Counted from the stretch's first letter, positions 8,098-17,286 are shown. The stretch: 64,000 bases of DNA from Clostridiaceae bacterium (GCA_009911065.1 QXWR01000024.1:1-64000); one strand, 5' to 3'. Program-made: numbers and translations. Notes: generated by a model not told the origin, from the sequence alone.

Positions 8098-9384
8098 TTA
8101 TTCCTGTGCAATTTGTTCGTTCATAAAGTTTGCAATTTCTTTACATGCTTCTTCCATGGTGATCTCTGCTGTGTACGCCCGTACCATGACTTGCTGGGAA
8201 TAGTCTTCCCATATTTTTGTATTTGCAGTATAGGGGCGGATTACCATATCTTTGGTCATGTCAAGATATGCCTGTAAATGAAAGTTTGGGGCGCAGTTGA
8301 CCCAGTTATCTGAGGTTCCAATGTAAGCAGACATGGTAACTCCAGTGTCGGCCTGTTTTTTCTGAGCTGTTTCGCTGCCTAAATACTCTAAAAGCTTCCA
8401 TGCATTTTCTGCGTTGGGACTTTCGGCTGAAGCTGCCCATCCAAGTCCATTATAAATGGTTTTCCTGGTTCCATCACTGGCTTTGGGAAGGACTGCCACA
8501 TCTGCGTTTGCTGCAATATATTCGTTGTCGGAAAATGCTTTTACCATCCAGGAGCCTTGAAGGGTCATGGCAGATCTTCCGGAACTGAACAATACATCAG
8601 TTGTGTTTTCTCCCATCATTTGCTGAGTAGGCATACAAACGGTTACCAGATTGTCATACCACCAGTTCATGGCAGCGATTGTTTCTGGTGAATCCCATCC
8701 AGATGCAGAATGATCATCATTGACAATATAACCTCCCATATCATAGATCAAGTTGTAATATCCGTCCTGATTGTATGATGCAGGAGAGGCGAAACCATAT
8801 TGATTGTTATCTTTATCAGTAAGTTTTTGAGCAGCTTCTGCAAAGGTATCCCAGGTCCAGGTTTCATCCGGATAGGAAATACCTGCTTCATCAAACATAG
8901 TTTTGTTGTACCAGAGGGCAATGGTGTCATAATCTTTTGGAATTGCATAGGTTTTGTCATTATACTGATATAGGCCAAGAATATCTTGGTAATAATTATT
9001 TGGGTCTATTTTATCACTTTGGGCAATCCGGTCGGTAAGGTCAAGAAGCATGTCATTGCGCATAAATCTCTGGCAGTAGGTAGAGTGCATCCAGAATACG
9101 TCTGGAAGGGTTCCTCCCTGTGCTCCTGCCTCCAAAAGAGTCCAGTATTGATCCCATGGAACTACCTGGATTTCTACGGCAATGCCAGTTTCTTTTGTAA
9201 AATCATCCATGATGGTTTTCAGGCCGGGAAGCTGATTGTTGTCCCATATGGAAACTGAGAGAGTATTGGAATTGTTTCCAGAGTCTACAGAATCGGAATT
9301 ACCTCCGGCGCTGCCACTACAGGCAGCCAGGGAAGTACACATGGCAGCGGTTAAAATAGCAGATAAAACCCGGTTCTTTTTCAT
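8098..9384 (-). CDS. Orphan sugar ABC transporter substrate-binding lipoprotein
   Basis: A 428-residue family 1 solute-binding lipoprotein (SBP_bac_1), of the type that binds oligosaccharides such as raffinose, melibiose or maltodextrins. Residues 1-22 are a lipoprotein signal with lipobox LAAC. The mature part shows family features such as GIAVEIQVVPWDQYWTLLEAGAQGGTLPDVFWM and, later, WMVKAF and GLGWAASAESPNAENAWKLLEYL. No permease or ATPase gene lies beside it, so partner genes must be elsewhere or it shares a general MsmFG/MsmK-type transporter. Its position beside two alpha-galactosidase genes and an AraC regulator suggests an alpha-galactoside ligand, which is inference. Confidence 0.9.
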   Translation of the reverse strand: MKKNRVLSAILTAAMCTSLAACSGSAGGNSDSVDSGNNSNTLSVSIWDNNQLPGLKTIMDDFTKETGIAVEIQVVPWDQYWTLLEAGAQGGTLPDVFWMHSTYCQRFMRNDMLLDLTDRIAQSDKIDPNNYYQDILGLYQYNDKTYAIPKDYDTIALWYNKTMFDEAGISYPDETWTWDTFAEAAQKLTDKDNNQYGFASPASYNQDGYYNLIYDMGGYIVNDDHSASGWDSPETIAAMNWWYDNLVTVCMPTQQMMGENTTDVLFSSGRSAMTLQGSWMVKAFSDNEYIAANADVAVLPKASDGTRKTIYNGLGWAASAESPNAENAWKLLEYLGSETAQKKQADTGVTMSAYIGTSDNWVNCAPNFHLQAYLDMTKDMVIRPYTANTKIWEDYSQQVMVRAYTAEITMEEACKEIANFMNEQIAQE

Positions 9385-9524
9385 TTTACGTCCTCCTCCA
9401 CTTGCTTTTGTCCAGCAGGTTTGTTGTTTTCTTATAGTTGGATTTTAACATAGGAGGAATTGAAAAAACATAATCGGATGTGCTGTGAATATGGAGTAAA
9501 GGGTTTTTTCAACTATACCGCAAA

Positions 9525-9613
9525 GTCTGTCACGCACCATTGCGTCGTTAAAATTTCGAGTCGACGGTCCACATCGCCGTCGAAATTTTGCCGAGCGCTG
9601 GCACGTGACAGAC
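9525..9613. repeat. 89-bp imperfect palindromic hairpin element
   Basis: The ends are perfect 10-bp inverted repeats (GTCTGTCACG at 9525-9534, CGTGACAGAC at 9604-9613). The centre is a second inverted repeat, AAAATTTCGA plus TCGACGG against CCGTCGAAATTTT. The stretches between also pair in part. It is markedly more G+C-rich than its surroundings. It sits 3 bases downstream of the stop codon of the small zinc-ribbon gene, with no T-run after it. It could be a REP-like repeat, a small non-autonomous element or an mRNA-stabilising hairpin. The remainder of 9385-9616 has no gene. Confidence 0.7.
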
Positions 9614-9616
9614 CGC

Positions 9617-9880
9617 TCACAACTCCATTTTCTGTCCGGGTGGAACACTAGAAAAAAGAGTGCAGCCAATTTCTTTAAAATATTGAATTTTTGCTCTTAT
9701 ATCTTCTCTTTTTACATCAAAAGCTTCCGCAAGGCAATCTACACAATAGTAAGTGGATGTACCTCGGTTGATGAGTTTTTTTGTTATGGCAATCTCATCT
9801 GATGTCAATTCCCTGCCGCATTTTTGGCAGAAATTTCTGTCAGAATTAGAAGTAGGAGAGGAAATTTTTAATGTTTTCAT
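9617..9880 (-). CDS. Small zinc-ribbon-like protein, translationally coupled to GH27
   Basis: An 87-residue protein of unknown function. It contains two CxxC pairs, CQKCG at about residues 18-22 and CVDCL at about 46-50, which would bind one zinc. A helical segment, VKREDIRAKIQYFKEIGC, follows. I do not recognise a named family. The ATG overlaps the GH27 stop codon (ATGA), so translation is probably coupled to the alpha-galactosidase. The last eleven residues (SSVPPGQKMEL) run up to the palindromic element and look like an extension beyond the conserved part. A regulatory or chaperone role is possible but unsupported. Confidence 0.7.
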   Translation of the reverse strand: MKTLKISSPTSNSDRNFCQKCGRELTSDEIAITKKLINRGTSTYYCVDCLAEAFDVKREDIRAKIQYFKEIGCTLFSSVPPGQKMEL

Positions 9881-11079
9881 TTTTTGTCGTTGGCATCACA
9901 GTTTACCAGACGGCATCGAAACAGACGACAGTCATGGCCAGGAACAGAGATAACATGATAATCCCGTTTGAGTCCAATGTGTTCTCCGGTAAATACGTCT
10001 GTCATATCAAAACCGTAGCCGGAAGTGTAAGGAAGCCCGACATCTGCAAAAATACAGTGCATTTCCTGTTTATCTTCATGAAGATTATAATAGGCAATGG
10101 CAAATTCCTGATTAGACAGATGTTTAATAAAAGTAAGCAGTTTGTCTTTTACCATACGCAAGGGTTCCACAGCATCGTCTGTATTTTCTTCTGGTACCAT
10201 AACGCTTCGTTTTCCTACCAGATAAGGGGGACGGCATTCCGGGTCTTGGTTAATGGAAATAAGATCTTTGTTTAAAAGAAGTTTTTCCATCTGGGGGGAA
10301 ATACTGCGTATGTCTGCACCCATAATCAGGGGGGCGCCAGACAGGCACCAGAGGGAGAACTGCATCCGGTATTCGTTGTCTGTGCAGGCTTTTCCAATCG
10401 CCACATTTCCCTGATTGTACATGCCTACGGTGAGCATGTCCAGATCATTGAAACAGGAAGGACCGGACTGGCTTAAATGTTCCAGCTGGGACTGAAAAAT
10501 TCCCATAAAGGACCGGAAGTTATCAAAAATATCACCAGTAGAGCGGTAGGTATGGGCCCCGATAGAGCGCATCCAGTTCCAGCTTTCTTCCGAACCCCAG
10601 TTGCAGGCAGCGAATAAGATGTCTCTTCCAGTGGCCTTTAAGGCCATGCTCATGGTCAAATATCGGTTTTTACAGTCTGCATTTTTGGGAAAATTGCAGT
10701 AATCGTATTTCAGATAGTCAATTCCCCATTCTGCAAAAAGAGCAGCATCTTGAAATTCATGGTCATAACTGGAAGGGTACCCGGCGCAGGTGAGAATGCC
10801 AGCGCAGGAATACATGCCGAATTTCAGTCCTTTACTGTGAACATAATCTGCCACAGCTTTCATTCCACTTGGAAATTTTTCTGGGTCAGGAACCAGATTT
10901 CCGAAGGAATCTCTTTCTTTTAAGGACCAACAGTCATCAATAATGAGATATTCATATCCTGCGTCCCGGTATCCTTTTTCGGCCATAGTGTCGGCAATTT
11001 GAAAAATCAGGGTTTCGTTTATATTGATACCAAAGGTGTTCCAGGAATTCCAGCCCATAGGGGGTTTTGATGCAATCAT
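9877..11079 (-). CDS. Alpha-galactosidase, glycoside hydrolase family 27
   Basis: This 400-residue enzyme hydrolyses terminal alpha-1,6-galactosyl (or related) linkages. The N-terminus PPMGWNSWNTFG is the hallmark of GH27. The catalytic nucleophile is D126 in LKYDYCN, and the acid/base is D183 in RSTGDI. The (beta/alpha)8 barrel takes about 270 residues and a beta-sandwich domain follows. There is no signal peptide, so it acts in the cytoplasm on imported sugars. It is divergent from the GH36 gene across 219 bases (11080-11298), which must hold both promoters. Its stop overlaps the start of a small zinc-ribbon gene. Confidence 0.93.
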   Translation of the reverse strand: MIASKPPMGWNSWNTFGININETLIFQIADTMAEKGYRDAGYEYLIIDDCWSLKERDSFGNLVPDPEKFPSGMKAVADYVHSKGLKFGMYSCAGILTCAGYPSSYDHEFQDAALFAEWGIDYLKYDYCNFPKNADCKNRYLTMSMALKATGRDILFAACNWGSEESWNWMRSIGAHTYRSTGDIFDNFRSFMGIFQSQLEHLSQSGPSCFNDLDMLTVGMYNQGNVAIGKACTDNEYRMQFSLWCLSGAPLIMGADIRSISPQMEKLLLNKDLISINQDPECRPPYLVGKRSVMVPEENTDDAVEPLRMVKDKLLTFIKHLSNQEFAIAYYNLHEDKQEMHCIFADVGLPYTSGYGFDMTDVFTGEHIGLKRDYHVISVPGHDCRLFRCRLVNCDANDKK

Positions 11080-11298
11080 TGCGGCATCCTCCTTGTATTA
11101 TAGATATTTTTTATCATACTGGAAAGAGGGAAATTTGTCCATGGAATATTGTGCGATTTCTATGATGAAATGTGCGTTGATTTTCACTTTACATTTTTCC
11201 TGTTTTATATCTCATTAGTATAAGGGAATTTTATGGAAAGTATGGTAAAATACCTTTAATTTAGCAACTGAATTATTTTACAAAAAAAGGAGTTTCTC

Positions 11299-13485
11299 AT
11301 GGGAATCATCTTCAATCAAAAAAGCAAAACATTTACTTTAAACACCAGGAATACGTCTTATCAGATGAAGATTGGGAATCTGGATTATTTGCTGCATTTG
11401 TACTATGGTCCCTCTATTTCCGACGGAGATATGAGTTATCAGATTATGCAGTATGACCGTGGTTTTTCCGGAAATCCTTATGAGTCCCGGAATGCACGCA
11501 CATTTTCACTGGATGCTCAGCCACAGGAATTTACAACTCAGCAGCAGGGAGATTTCCGCACCACCAGCATTGAGGTCGTCAATGGGGATGGGAGTTATTC
11601 TTATCATGGAAAAGTGGTTTGTTATAAGACTGTAAAAGGGAAATACAGTCTGGACACCCTTCCGACCGTTTTTGCAAGAGAAAAGGACTCAGTGGAAACT
11701 TTGGAGGTTACGCTTTGCGACGGAGCCAGCAATGTTAAGGTGGTTCTTTTGTACAGTGTATTTGAGGAGGCAGATATGATTACCCGTGCTGTCAAGGTGA
11801 TCAATGCCGGAAGTAAGCCTGTACATTTAAAGAAGATTATGTCGGTATGTCTGGACTTTTTAAATGGGTCTGACATGGATTTACTTAGTTTACCTGGAAG
11901 ATATGGACAGGAGCGTCAGGTGGAACGTCAGCCCATGACTCATCATATACATACCATTGGCAGTATACGTGGTTCTTCCAGTCATCAGCAAAATCCTTTT
12001 GTGGTTCTCTGTGACAGGAATGCAACGGAGGATTATGGAAAATGTTATGGATTTTCGCTGATGTACAGCGGGAATTTCCTGGCAGAGGCGGAACTGGACC
12101 AGTATGATCAGCTTCGGCTGGTTATGGGAATTAACCCCAAACAGTTTATGTATGAGTTAAAACCAGGAGATGTGTTTGAGGGTCCTGAGGTGGTAATGGC
12201 ATTTACCGAACATGGGTTTACTGGTCTTAGCCATCTGTATCATGATTTTTATCGGACAAACCTGTGTAAAAGCAAGTTTGTGTCAGAGGTTTGCCGTCCG
12301 GTTTTGATTAATAGCTGGGAAGCTGCATTTATGGATTTTGATGATGTCAAGCTGGTGGAAATTGCCAAGGCAGCCAAGAATATGGGAGTTGATCTTTTGG
12401 TGATGGATGACGGCTGGTTTGGCAAACGGGATGATGATAACAGCGGTTTGGGTGACTGGTTTGTCAATGAAGATAAGATTAAATGTGGACTTCACAAGCT
12501 GGTGGAACAAATCAATGATTTGGGAATGAAATTTGGTATTTGGTTTGAACCGGAAATGGTTTCCGAAGACAGTGATTTATACCGTGCTCATCCAGATTGG
12601 GCTATGCAGATTCCAGGAAGACATGCAGTGCGCAGCCGGAATCAGATGGCATTGGACATGAGCCGCAAGGATGTCCAGGATTATTTGATTGAACGGATTA
12701 ACGCTATATTGGATGATGCAAATATTTATTATGTGAAATGGGATATTAACCGTTCTCTTGCAGACATTTGGTCGAATGAACTGCCTGCTGACAGACAGGG
12801 AGAGGTGTACCATCGTTATATTCTTGGGTTGTATCGGGTGATGGATGAGATTATTTTGACGCATCCGGATATTTTGTTTGAGGGATGCAGCGGGGGTGGC
12901 GGACGGTATGATGCGGCTATGCTTCATTACTATCCTCAGTATTGGGTAAGTGATAATAACCATCCCATTGACCGGTTAAAGCTCCATTACGGCACTTCTT
13001 TTGTCTATCCCACCTGCACTATGGGAGCGCATATTTCGGACAGCGGTAAATTTGTTCCTTTGGAGACAAAAGCTGTGGTGGCAATGTGCGGAACGTTTGG
13101 TTATGAATTGGATGCCACACATTTGACAGAGGAAGAGCAGGCAATCTGCAAGGAGCAGAGCGACCGGTTCCGTAAATATTATCCGATTACTTTTAAAGGA
13201 GATTTTTACCGTTTGACAAATCCTTTTAAGGTTGGTAATATGACAGCATGGCAGCATGTGTCCAAGGATAAGAAGGAATCTCTTTTAAGTGTGGTTGTTA
13301 CCAATCTTACCTGTAATGGTCCTCAGGAGTATATTCGGGCAAAAGGTTTAGACCCTAAGGGGATGTATACCATAAATGGAGGGGAAGAGGTTTATTCTGG
13401 CGCTGCTTTGATGAATGCAGGGATTCCCATTAAGCGTGAGGTTCCTGAGTATTCTGCATTTCAGTATCATTTGGTAAAACAGTAG
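11299..13485 (+). CDS. Alpha-galactosidase, glycoside hydrolase family 36
   Basis: A 728-residue cytoplasmic alpha-galactosidase for raffinose, melibiose and similar sugars. Its length and layout match GH36: an N-terminal beta-supersandwich (to about 320), a catalytic barrel and a C-terminal beta domain. The nucleophile is D482 in YVKWDINRS, and the acid/base is D552 in YWVSDNNHP; DDGWFGKR and MALDMSRKDV are further family motifs. The start follows AAAGGAG. It stands divergent to the GH27 gene, giving the cell two unrelated alpha-galactosidase families at one place, probably for substrates of different linkage or size. The next gene follows after only 19 bases and may be co-transcribed. Confidence 0.95.
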   Translation: MGIIFNQKSKTFTLNTRNTSYQMKIGNLDYLLHLYYGPSISDGDMSYQIMQYDRGFSGNPYESRNARTFSLDAQPQEFTTQQQGDFRTTSIEVVNGDGSYSYHGKVVCYKTVKGKYSLDTLPTVFAREKDSVETLEVTLCDGASNVKVVLLYSVFEEADMITRAVKVINAGSKPVHLKKIMSVCLDFLNGSDMDLLSLPGRYGQERQVERQPMTHHIHTIGSIRGSSSHQQNPFVVLCDRNATEDYGKCYGFSLMYSGNFLAEAELDQYDQLRLVMGINPKQFMYELKPGDVFEGPEVVMAFTEHGFTGLSHLYHDFYRTNLCKSKFVSEVCRPVLINSWEAAFMDFDDVKLVEIAKAAKNMGVDLLVMDDGWFGKRDDDNSGLGDWFVNEDKIKCGLHKLVEQINDLGMKFGIWFEPEMVSEDSDLYRAHPDWAMQIPGRHAVRSRNQMALDMSRKDVQDYLIERINAILDDANIYYVKWDINRSLADIWSNELPADRQGEVYHRYILGLYRVMDEIILTHPDILFEGCSGGGGRYDAAMLHYYPQYWVSDNNHPIDRLKLHYGTSFVYPTCTMGAHISDSGKFVPLETKAVVAMCGTFGYELDATHLTEEEQAICKEQSDRFRKYYPITFKGDFYRLTNPFKVGNMTAWQHVSKDKKESLLSVVVTNLTCNGPQEYIRAKGLDPKGMYTINGGEEVYSGAALMNAGIPIKREVPEYSAFQYHLVKQ

Positions 13486-13504
13486 TGTCAGGAAGGAGAA
13501 GGAT

Positions 13505-14191
13505 ATGAAATATCGTATAATTGGGGATACTATGCCGGCGATTGAGGTGATGTTTGACGCTCCGGGGGAGGGAATGTATACTCAGTCCGGGGGTATGGCA
13601 TGGATGACAGAGGGAATTGAGATGTCTACCAACACCAAAGGCGGGTTGATGAAGGGGATTGGCCGGATGTTTTCCGGAGAATCTTTGTTTATGGCTACAT
13701 ACCGTGCTCAAAGAGCGGGCGCTATGATTGCGTTTGCGTCTACTGTGGCAGGAAGAATTTATCCGGTGGATGTAACTGCAACCGGCGGAATGATCTGCCA
13801 GAAGGGTGCGTTTCTGTGTGCTCAGGAGAATGTAAACTTAAATATTACCTTCAGCAAAAAAATATCAGCAGGGTTGTTTGGAGGGGAAGGTTTTATTCTT
13901 CAGGATTTGACTGGACAAGGCATGGCTTTCCTGGAAGTGGATGGAGATCTGGTGGAAAAGAACTTGAAGCCAGGTGAGGTTCTGAAGGTAGATACTGGTA
14001 ATGTAGTGGCGTTTGAGCGGACGGTAAGCTATGAGGTGGAGACTGTAAAAGGGCTTGGCAATATTTTCTTTGGCGGTGAAGGATTGTTTCTCACACGGCT
14101 GGTAGGACCAGGAAAAGTGGTGCTTCAGACTCAGAATGTTGCGGAATTTGCAGGAAGAATTGCAAGATTTATTCCCAGCAGCGGGAAATAA
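13505..14191 (+). CDS. AIM24/TIGR00266-family protein
   Basis: A 228-residue protein of the AIM24 (TIGR00266, formerly DUF124) family. It has a repeated beta-prism fold rich in glycine; the segments MTEGIEMSTNTKGGLMKGIGRMFSGESLF, IYPVDVTATGGMICQKGAFLCA and FGGEGLFLTRLVGPGKVVLQT are typical. The biochemical role in bacteria is unknown; the yeast relative is a mitochondrial membrane protein. It has no signal peptide or clear membrane segment. It is placed 19 bases after the GH36 gene, but the family is not linked to sugar use, so the operon link may be accidental. Confidence 0.88.
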   Translation: MKYRIIGDTMPAIEVMFDAPGEGMYTQSGGMAWMTEGIEMSTNTKGGLMKGIGRMFSGESLFMATYRAQRAGAMIAFASTVAGRIYPVDVTATGGMICQKGAFLCAQENVNLNITFSKKISAGLFGGEGFILQDLTGQGMAFLEVDGDLVEKNLKPGEVLKVDTGNVVAFERTVSYEVETVKGLGNIFFGGEGLFLTRLVGPGKVVLQTQNVAEFAGRIARFIPSSGK

Positions 14192-14256
14192 TGAGATTGT
14201 TATTTCCGCAGGTAATAGGCAGGTGTTGTACTTGCGGCGTGGAATTTAACGGAAGG

Positions 14257-14300
14257 AGAGCATATCAAGGAACTTGGATTGATATGCTCTTTTTGTTTTT
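14257..14300 (+). terminator. Strong terminator after the AIM24-like gene
   Basis: A perfect 12-bp stem (AGAGCATATCAA / TTGATATGCTCT) with a 10-nt loop is followed by TTTTTGTTTTT. It ends the GH36-AIM24 transcript. Confidence 0.92.
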
Positions 14301-14408
14301 AGGGAAAAGGTTGTGGAGTTAATTTGTTTTTTCCGAAATATGTGGTATACTACCCATGTAGACAAGAAACCGTGAGAAGAAGTGTGATGTACAGAGAGGA
14401 AAATAGAA

Positions 14409-15335
14409 ATGAGTTTAGATTTTAAGCCAATTCAGGCGGATGATATTGAACGTTTAAGTCCCTTTTTTTGCCAAAGACCAAATAAAACCTGTGATAGTGT
14501 GGCTTTGGACAGTTTTCTTTGGAAGGATTATTATAATGTGCAGTTTGCAGTCAGCGACGGCAAGGCAGTGCAATGGCTTATGGAGGAGGATGGAGTAAAA
14601 CACAGCGCTATGCCAATGTGTAAGGAATCGGATCTTCCCCATTATTTTTATGAGATGGTAAATTATTTTAATCAGGTTCTTCATGTTCCTTTTAAAATTT
14701 ATCTGGCAGACGAGGAGGCGGTGAATTATCTTCATCTGAAAGAATCCAGTGATTTTGAGGTGATTGAACAGGAGGATTTAAAGGATTATCTTTATGACGG
14801 AGATGCAATGCGGAATTTGTCTGGAAGAAAACTGCATAAAAAGAAGAATCATCTGAATGCTTTTTTAAAGGAGTATGAGGGAAGATATGAATATAAGCGG
14901 CTTTTCTGTGAGAACCGGGGAGAAATCTGGAGCTTTTTGGATACCTGGAGAGAGGAAAAGGGAGAGATTGTGGAGAACCATCTGGATTATGAGGTGGAGG
15001 GGATTCATGCAATATTGAATCACTGCTGTCAACTTCAGGTGAGAATGTCTGGAGTGTATATTGACGGGAAGCTTCAGGCTTTCAGCATTGGAAGTTTTAA
15101 TCCCTTTGAGAAGATGGCAGTGATTCATATTGAGAAGGCCAATGCACAAATTCGGGGATTGTATCAGTTTATTAATCAGCAGTTTCTGATTCATGAGTTT
15201 CCGGAGGCAGTATTGATTAACCGGGAAGATGATTTGGGACAGGAGGGACTTCGAAAGGCGAAAATGTCTTATAATCCTTGTGGATTTGCAAGGAAATATC
15301 TGGTTTTGCAGAAAAATTTCAATTCGTTCCAATGA
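14409..15335 (+). CDS. DUF2156 protein (lysyltransferase-like GNAT fold)
   Basis: A 308-residue protein of the DUF2156 family, which shares the double GNAT fold of the C-terminal domain of phosphatidylglycerol lysyltransferase (MprF) and of FemX-like aminoacyl transferases. Visible features are the N-terminal FKPIQADDIERLSPFF, the central RKLHKKKNHLNAFLKEY and the C-terminal VLINREDDLGQEGLRKAKMSYNPCGF. No membrane segments are present, so it is not MprF itself; a cytoplasmic transfer of an amino acyl group is likely but the acceptor is unknown. A GNAT gene begins 29 bases later and then a sirtuin gene. Confidence 0.82.
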   Translation: MSLDFKPIQADDIERLSPFFCQRPNKTCDSVALDSFLWKDYYNVQFAVSDGKAVQWLMEEDGVKHSAMPMCKESDLPHYFYEMVNYFNQVLHVPFKIYLADEEAVNYLHLKESSDFEVIEQEDLKDYLYDGDAMRNLSGRKLHKKKNHLNAFLKEYEGRYEYKRLFCENRGEIWSFLDTWREEKGEIVENHLDYEVEGIHAILNHCCQLQVRMSGVYIDGKLQAFSIGSFNPFEKMAVIHIEKANAQIRGLYQFINQQFLIHEFPEAVLINREDDLGQEGLRKAKMSYNPCGFARKYLVLQKNFNSFQ

Positions 15336-15364
15336 TTGTTTTTTCAAAAGGACAGGGAGTGCTT

Positions 15365-16420
15365 ATGGTGGATTATCTGAAAGAAGAGGAAAAGTTTTGG
15401 TGCAGAAATTTGTGGGAGGAAGCTTTCCCGGAGGATTCAAAAGAATTTGTCAATTATTATTTTAAGGAGAAATTAAAAGATAACCGGGTTCTCGCTTTGA
15501 AAGAAGGAGAGAAAATTGATGCAATGATTCATTTGAATCCTTATCTTCTGAATGTAAGAAATCTTCAGTGGAACGTGGACTATCTTGTGGGAGTTGCCAC
15601 AGATAAAAAGAAGCGTCACAGAGGATATATGCGTCAGCTTCTTCATAGAATGATGGCAGATATGAGTCAGGAGAAGGTTCCGTTTTGTTTTCTCATGCCA
15701 GCAGATGAGGCAATTTATCGTCCTTTTGGATTTACGTTTATTTTTCGGAAACCGATTTTTAAGCCTGGAAAAAAGTGGGGACTAGAAGGACAAAAGGTGG
15801 TTTCCTGGACAGAGTTCATACAAAAGGAAGATATGACCCGTAAAGTGGCTTGGTGGATGAATGATTGGCTGAAAAGCCGTTATGAGGTTTATGGAATCCG
15901 GGATAAGGTTTATGTGGAGCGTTTGATGGATGAGATTGCCAGTGAGGACGGATGTTTTGAACTTCTTTATGAGGGAGATTCGTTAGTGGCCATGAGGAGC
16001 TTTTGGGGAAGAGAGAAAAGGGAAGAAAGACTTCTTTATGGTAATTCTCCTTATGTGGAGGAAGAAAAGGAATTAGGAAAGCCTGCTATTATGGCGAGAA
16101 TTATTTCGGCGGAGTCTTTTGTCAGGGTCATACGTCTTAGAAATTTGGAAAATGGGGTTTATAAAAAGGTAATTCCCTTGTCTCTTACAGACCCGCTGAT
16201 TCCAAAAAATCAGGGAAAATGGCTGTGGCATTTAACCAGGGAGACATCCTGGCTGGAGAAAATTTTGGAAGATGAAAACAGGAAGGGGGAAGAGATTCTT
16301 GCTTTGACGATTGAGGAATTTACTTCCTGGTTATTTGGGTATGATGTGCCATTGGGGGCAGCGTGTTATAAAGATTTGGTAGAATGCATGGATGGTGTAT
16401 TTTTAGATGAAATTGTTTAG
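15365..16420 (+). CDS. GNAT N-acetyltransferase, Eis-like
   Basis: A 351-residue acetyltransferase with an N-terminal GNAT domain and an Eis-like second half. The acetyl-CoA loop is recognisable in VGVATDKKKRHRGYMRQLL (about residues 77-95), followed by FCFLMPADEAIYRPFGF. The C-terminal part fits the SCP2-like domain of Eis proteins. It most likely acetylates a lysine or amine substrate. I chose ATG 15365 (GGGAG five bases upstream); the frame is open further upstream, and an ATG at 15332 is the alternative, but both would lie in the DUF2156 reading frame. The gene sits between DUF2156 and the sirtuin. Confidence 0.8.
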   Translation: MVDYLKEEEKFWCRNLWEEAFPEDSKEFVNYYFKEKLKDNRVLALKEGEKIDAMIHLNPYLLNVRNLQWNVDYLVGVATDKKKRHRGYMRQLLHRMMADMSQEKVPFCFLMPADEAIYRPFGFTFIFRKPIFKPGKKWGLEGQKVVSWTEFIQKEDMTRKVAWWMNDWLKSRYEVYGIRDKVYVERLMDEIASEDGCFELLYEGDSLVAMRSFWGREKREERLLYGNSPYVEEEKELGKPAIMARIISAESFVRVIRLRNLENGVYKKVIPLSLTDPLIPKNQGKWLWHLTRETSWLEKILEDENRKGEEILALTIEEFTSWLFGYDVPLGAACYKDLVECMDGVFLDEIV

Positions 16421-16514
16421 ATGGATTTATGTGAAAGATATGGTATGAGGAAGATTGGGGAAAGAAATAAGATTGTGAGAAGGAAATTTGAAAGAATTTA
16501 AGGAGGATGAAGGT

Positions 16515-17237
16515 ATGGGTGAATTGGAGCAGTTGAAAAAATGGGTGGAGGAGAGCGATAATATTGTGTTTTTTGGCGGCGCCGGAGTGTCTACGGAAAG
16601 TGGGATTCCGGATTTTCGAAGTGTGGACGGATTATACAATCAAAAGTATGATTATCCCCCGGAAACAATTATCAGCCACAGCTTTTATAAGAGAAATCCA
16701 GAAGAGTTTTATCGTTTTTACAAGGACCGAATGTTGTTTACGGGGGCAAAGCCAAATGACGCCCACCTGGTTTTGGCAAAATTGGAGGAACAGGGAAAGC
16801 TTCGTGCTGTGATTACGCAAAATATTGACGGGCTGCATCAGGCGGCGGGCAGTAAGGAAGTATTGGAACTTCATGGGTCCGTACATAGGAATTATTGTAC
16901 CCATTGCGGAAAGTTTTACAGTTTGGATGAGATTCTTGCTATGGATGGAGTGCCGTATTGTGAGTGTGGCGGTATGATTAAGCCGGATGTGGTGCTTTAT
17001 GAGGAGGGGTTGGACCAGGGAATTTTGCAGAAGTCTGTTAATTATATTCGTCAGGCGGATATGATGGTGATTGGAGGAACTTCCCTGGTGGTTTATCCGG
17101 CGGCAGGATTGGTGGATTATTATGAGGGAAATAAGCTTGTGGTCATTAATAAATCGGTAACGCCTATGGATAGTAAGGCAGACCTGGTTGTTACCGGGAA
17201 AATCGGAGAGATTTTTTCCCAACTGTGTATAGAATGA
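16515..17237 (+). CDS. cobB: NAD-dependent protein deacetylase (sirtuin)
   Basis: A 240-residue class III deacetylase which removes acetyl groups from protein lysines using NAD. All signatures are present: GAGVSTESGIPDFRS near the N-terminus, TQNIDGLHQAAG with the catalytic HGS shortly after, a four-cysteine zinc site (CTHC and CEC plus the preceding segment) and GTSLVVYPAAGL. One zinc cysteine pair is slightly unusual (CECGG). The ATG at 16515 follows AAGGAGGA; the frame also opens 9 codons earlier. Its closeness to an acetyltransferase gene suggests, without proof, a write-and-erase pair. Confidence 0.93.
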   Translation: MGELEQLKKWVEESDNIVFFGGAGVSTESGIPDFRSVDGLYNQKYDYPPETIISHSFYKRNPEEFYRFYKDRMLFTGAKPNDAHLVLAKLEEQGKLRAVITQNIDGLHQAAGSKEVLELHGSVHRNYCTHCGKFYSLDEILAMDGVPYCECGGMIKPDVVLYEEGLDQGILQKSVNYIRQADMMVIGGTSLVVYPAAGLVDYYEGNKLVVINKSVTPMDSKADLVVTGKIGEIFSQLCIE

Positions 17238-17286
17238 GAAAAAGTTTATATAGGGACTTAAAATAGTTCTGTGAGAGGAATAAAGT

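Noticed and set aside
9445..9669. 74-codon minus-strand frame spanning the palindromic element
   Set aside because: It overlaps the zinc-ribbon gene in another frame and is explained by the G+C-rich hairpin sequence.
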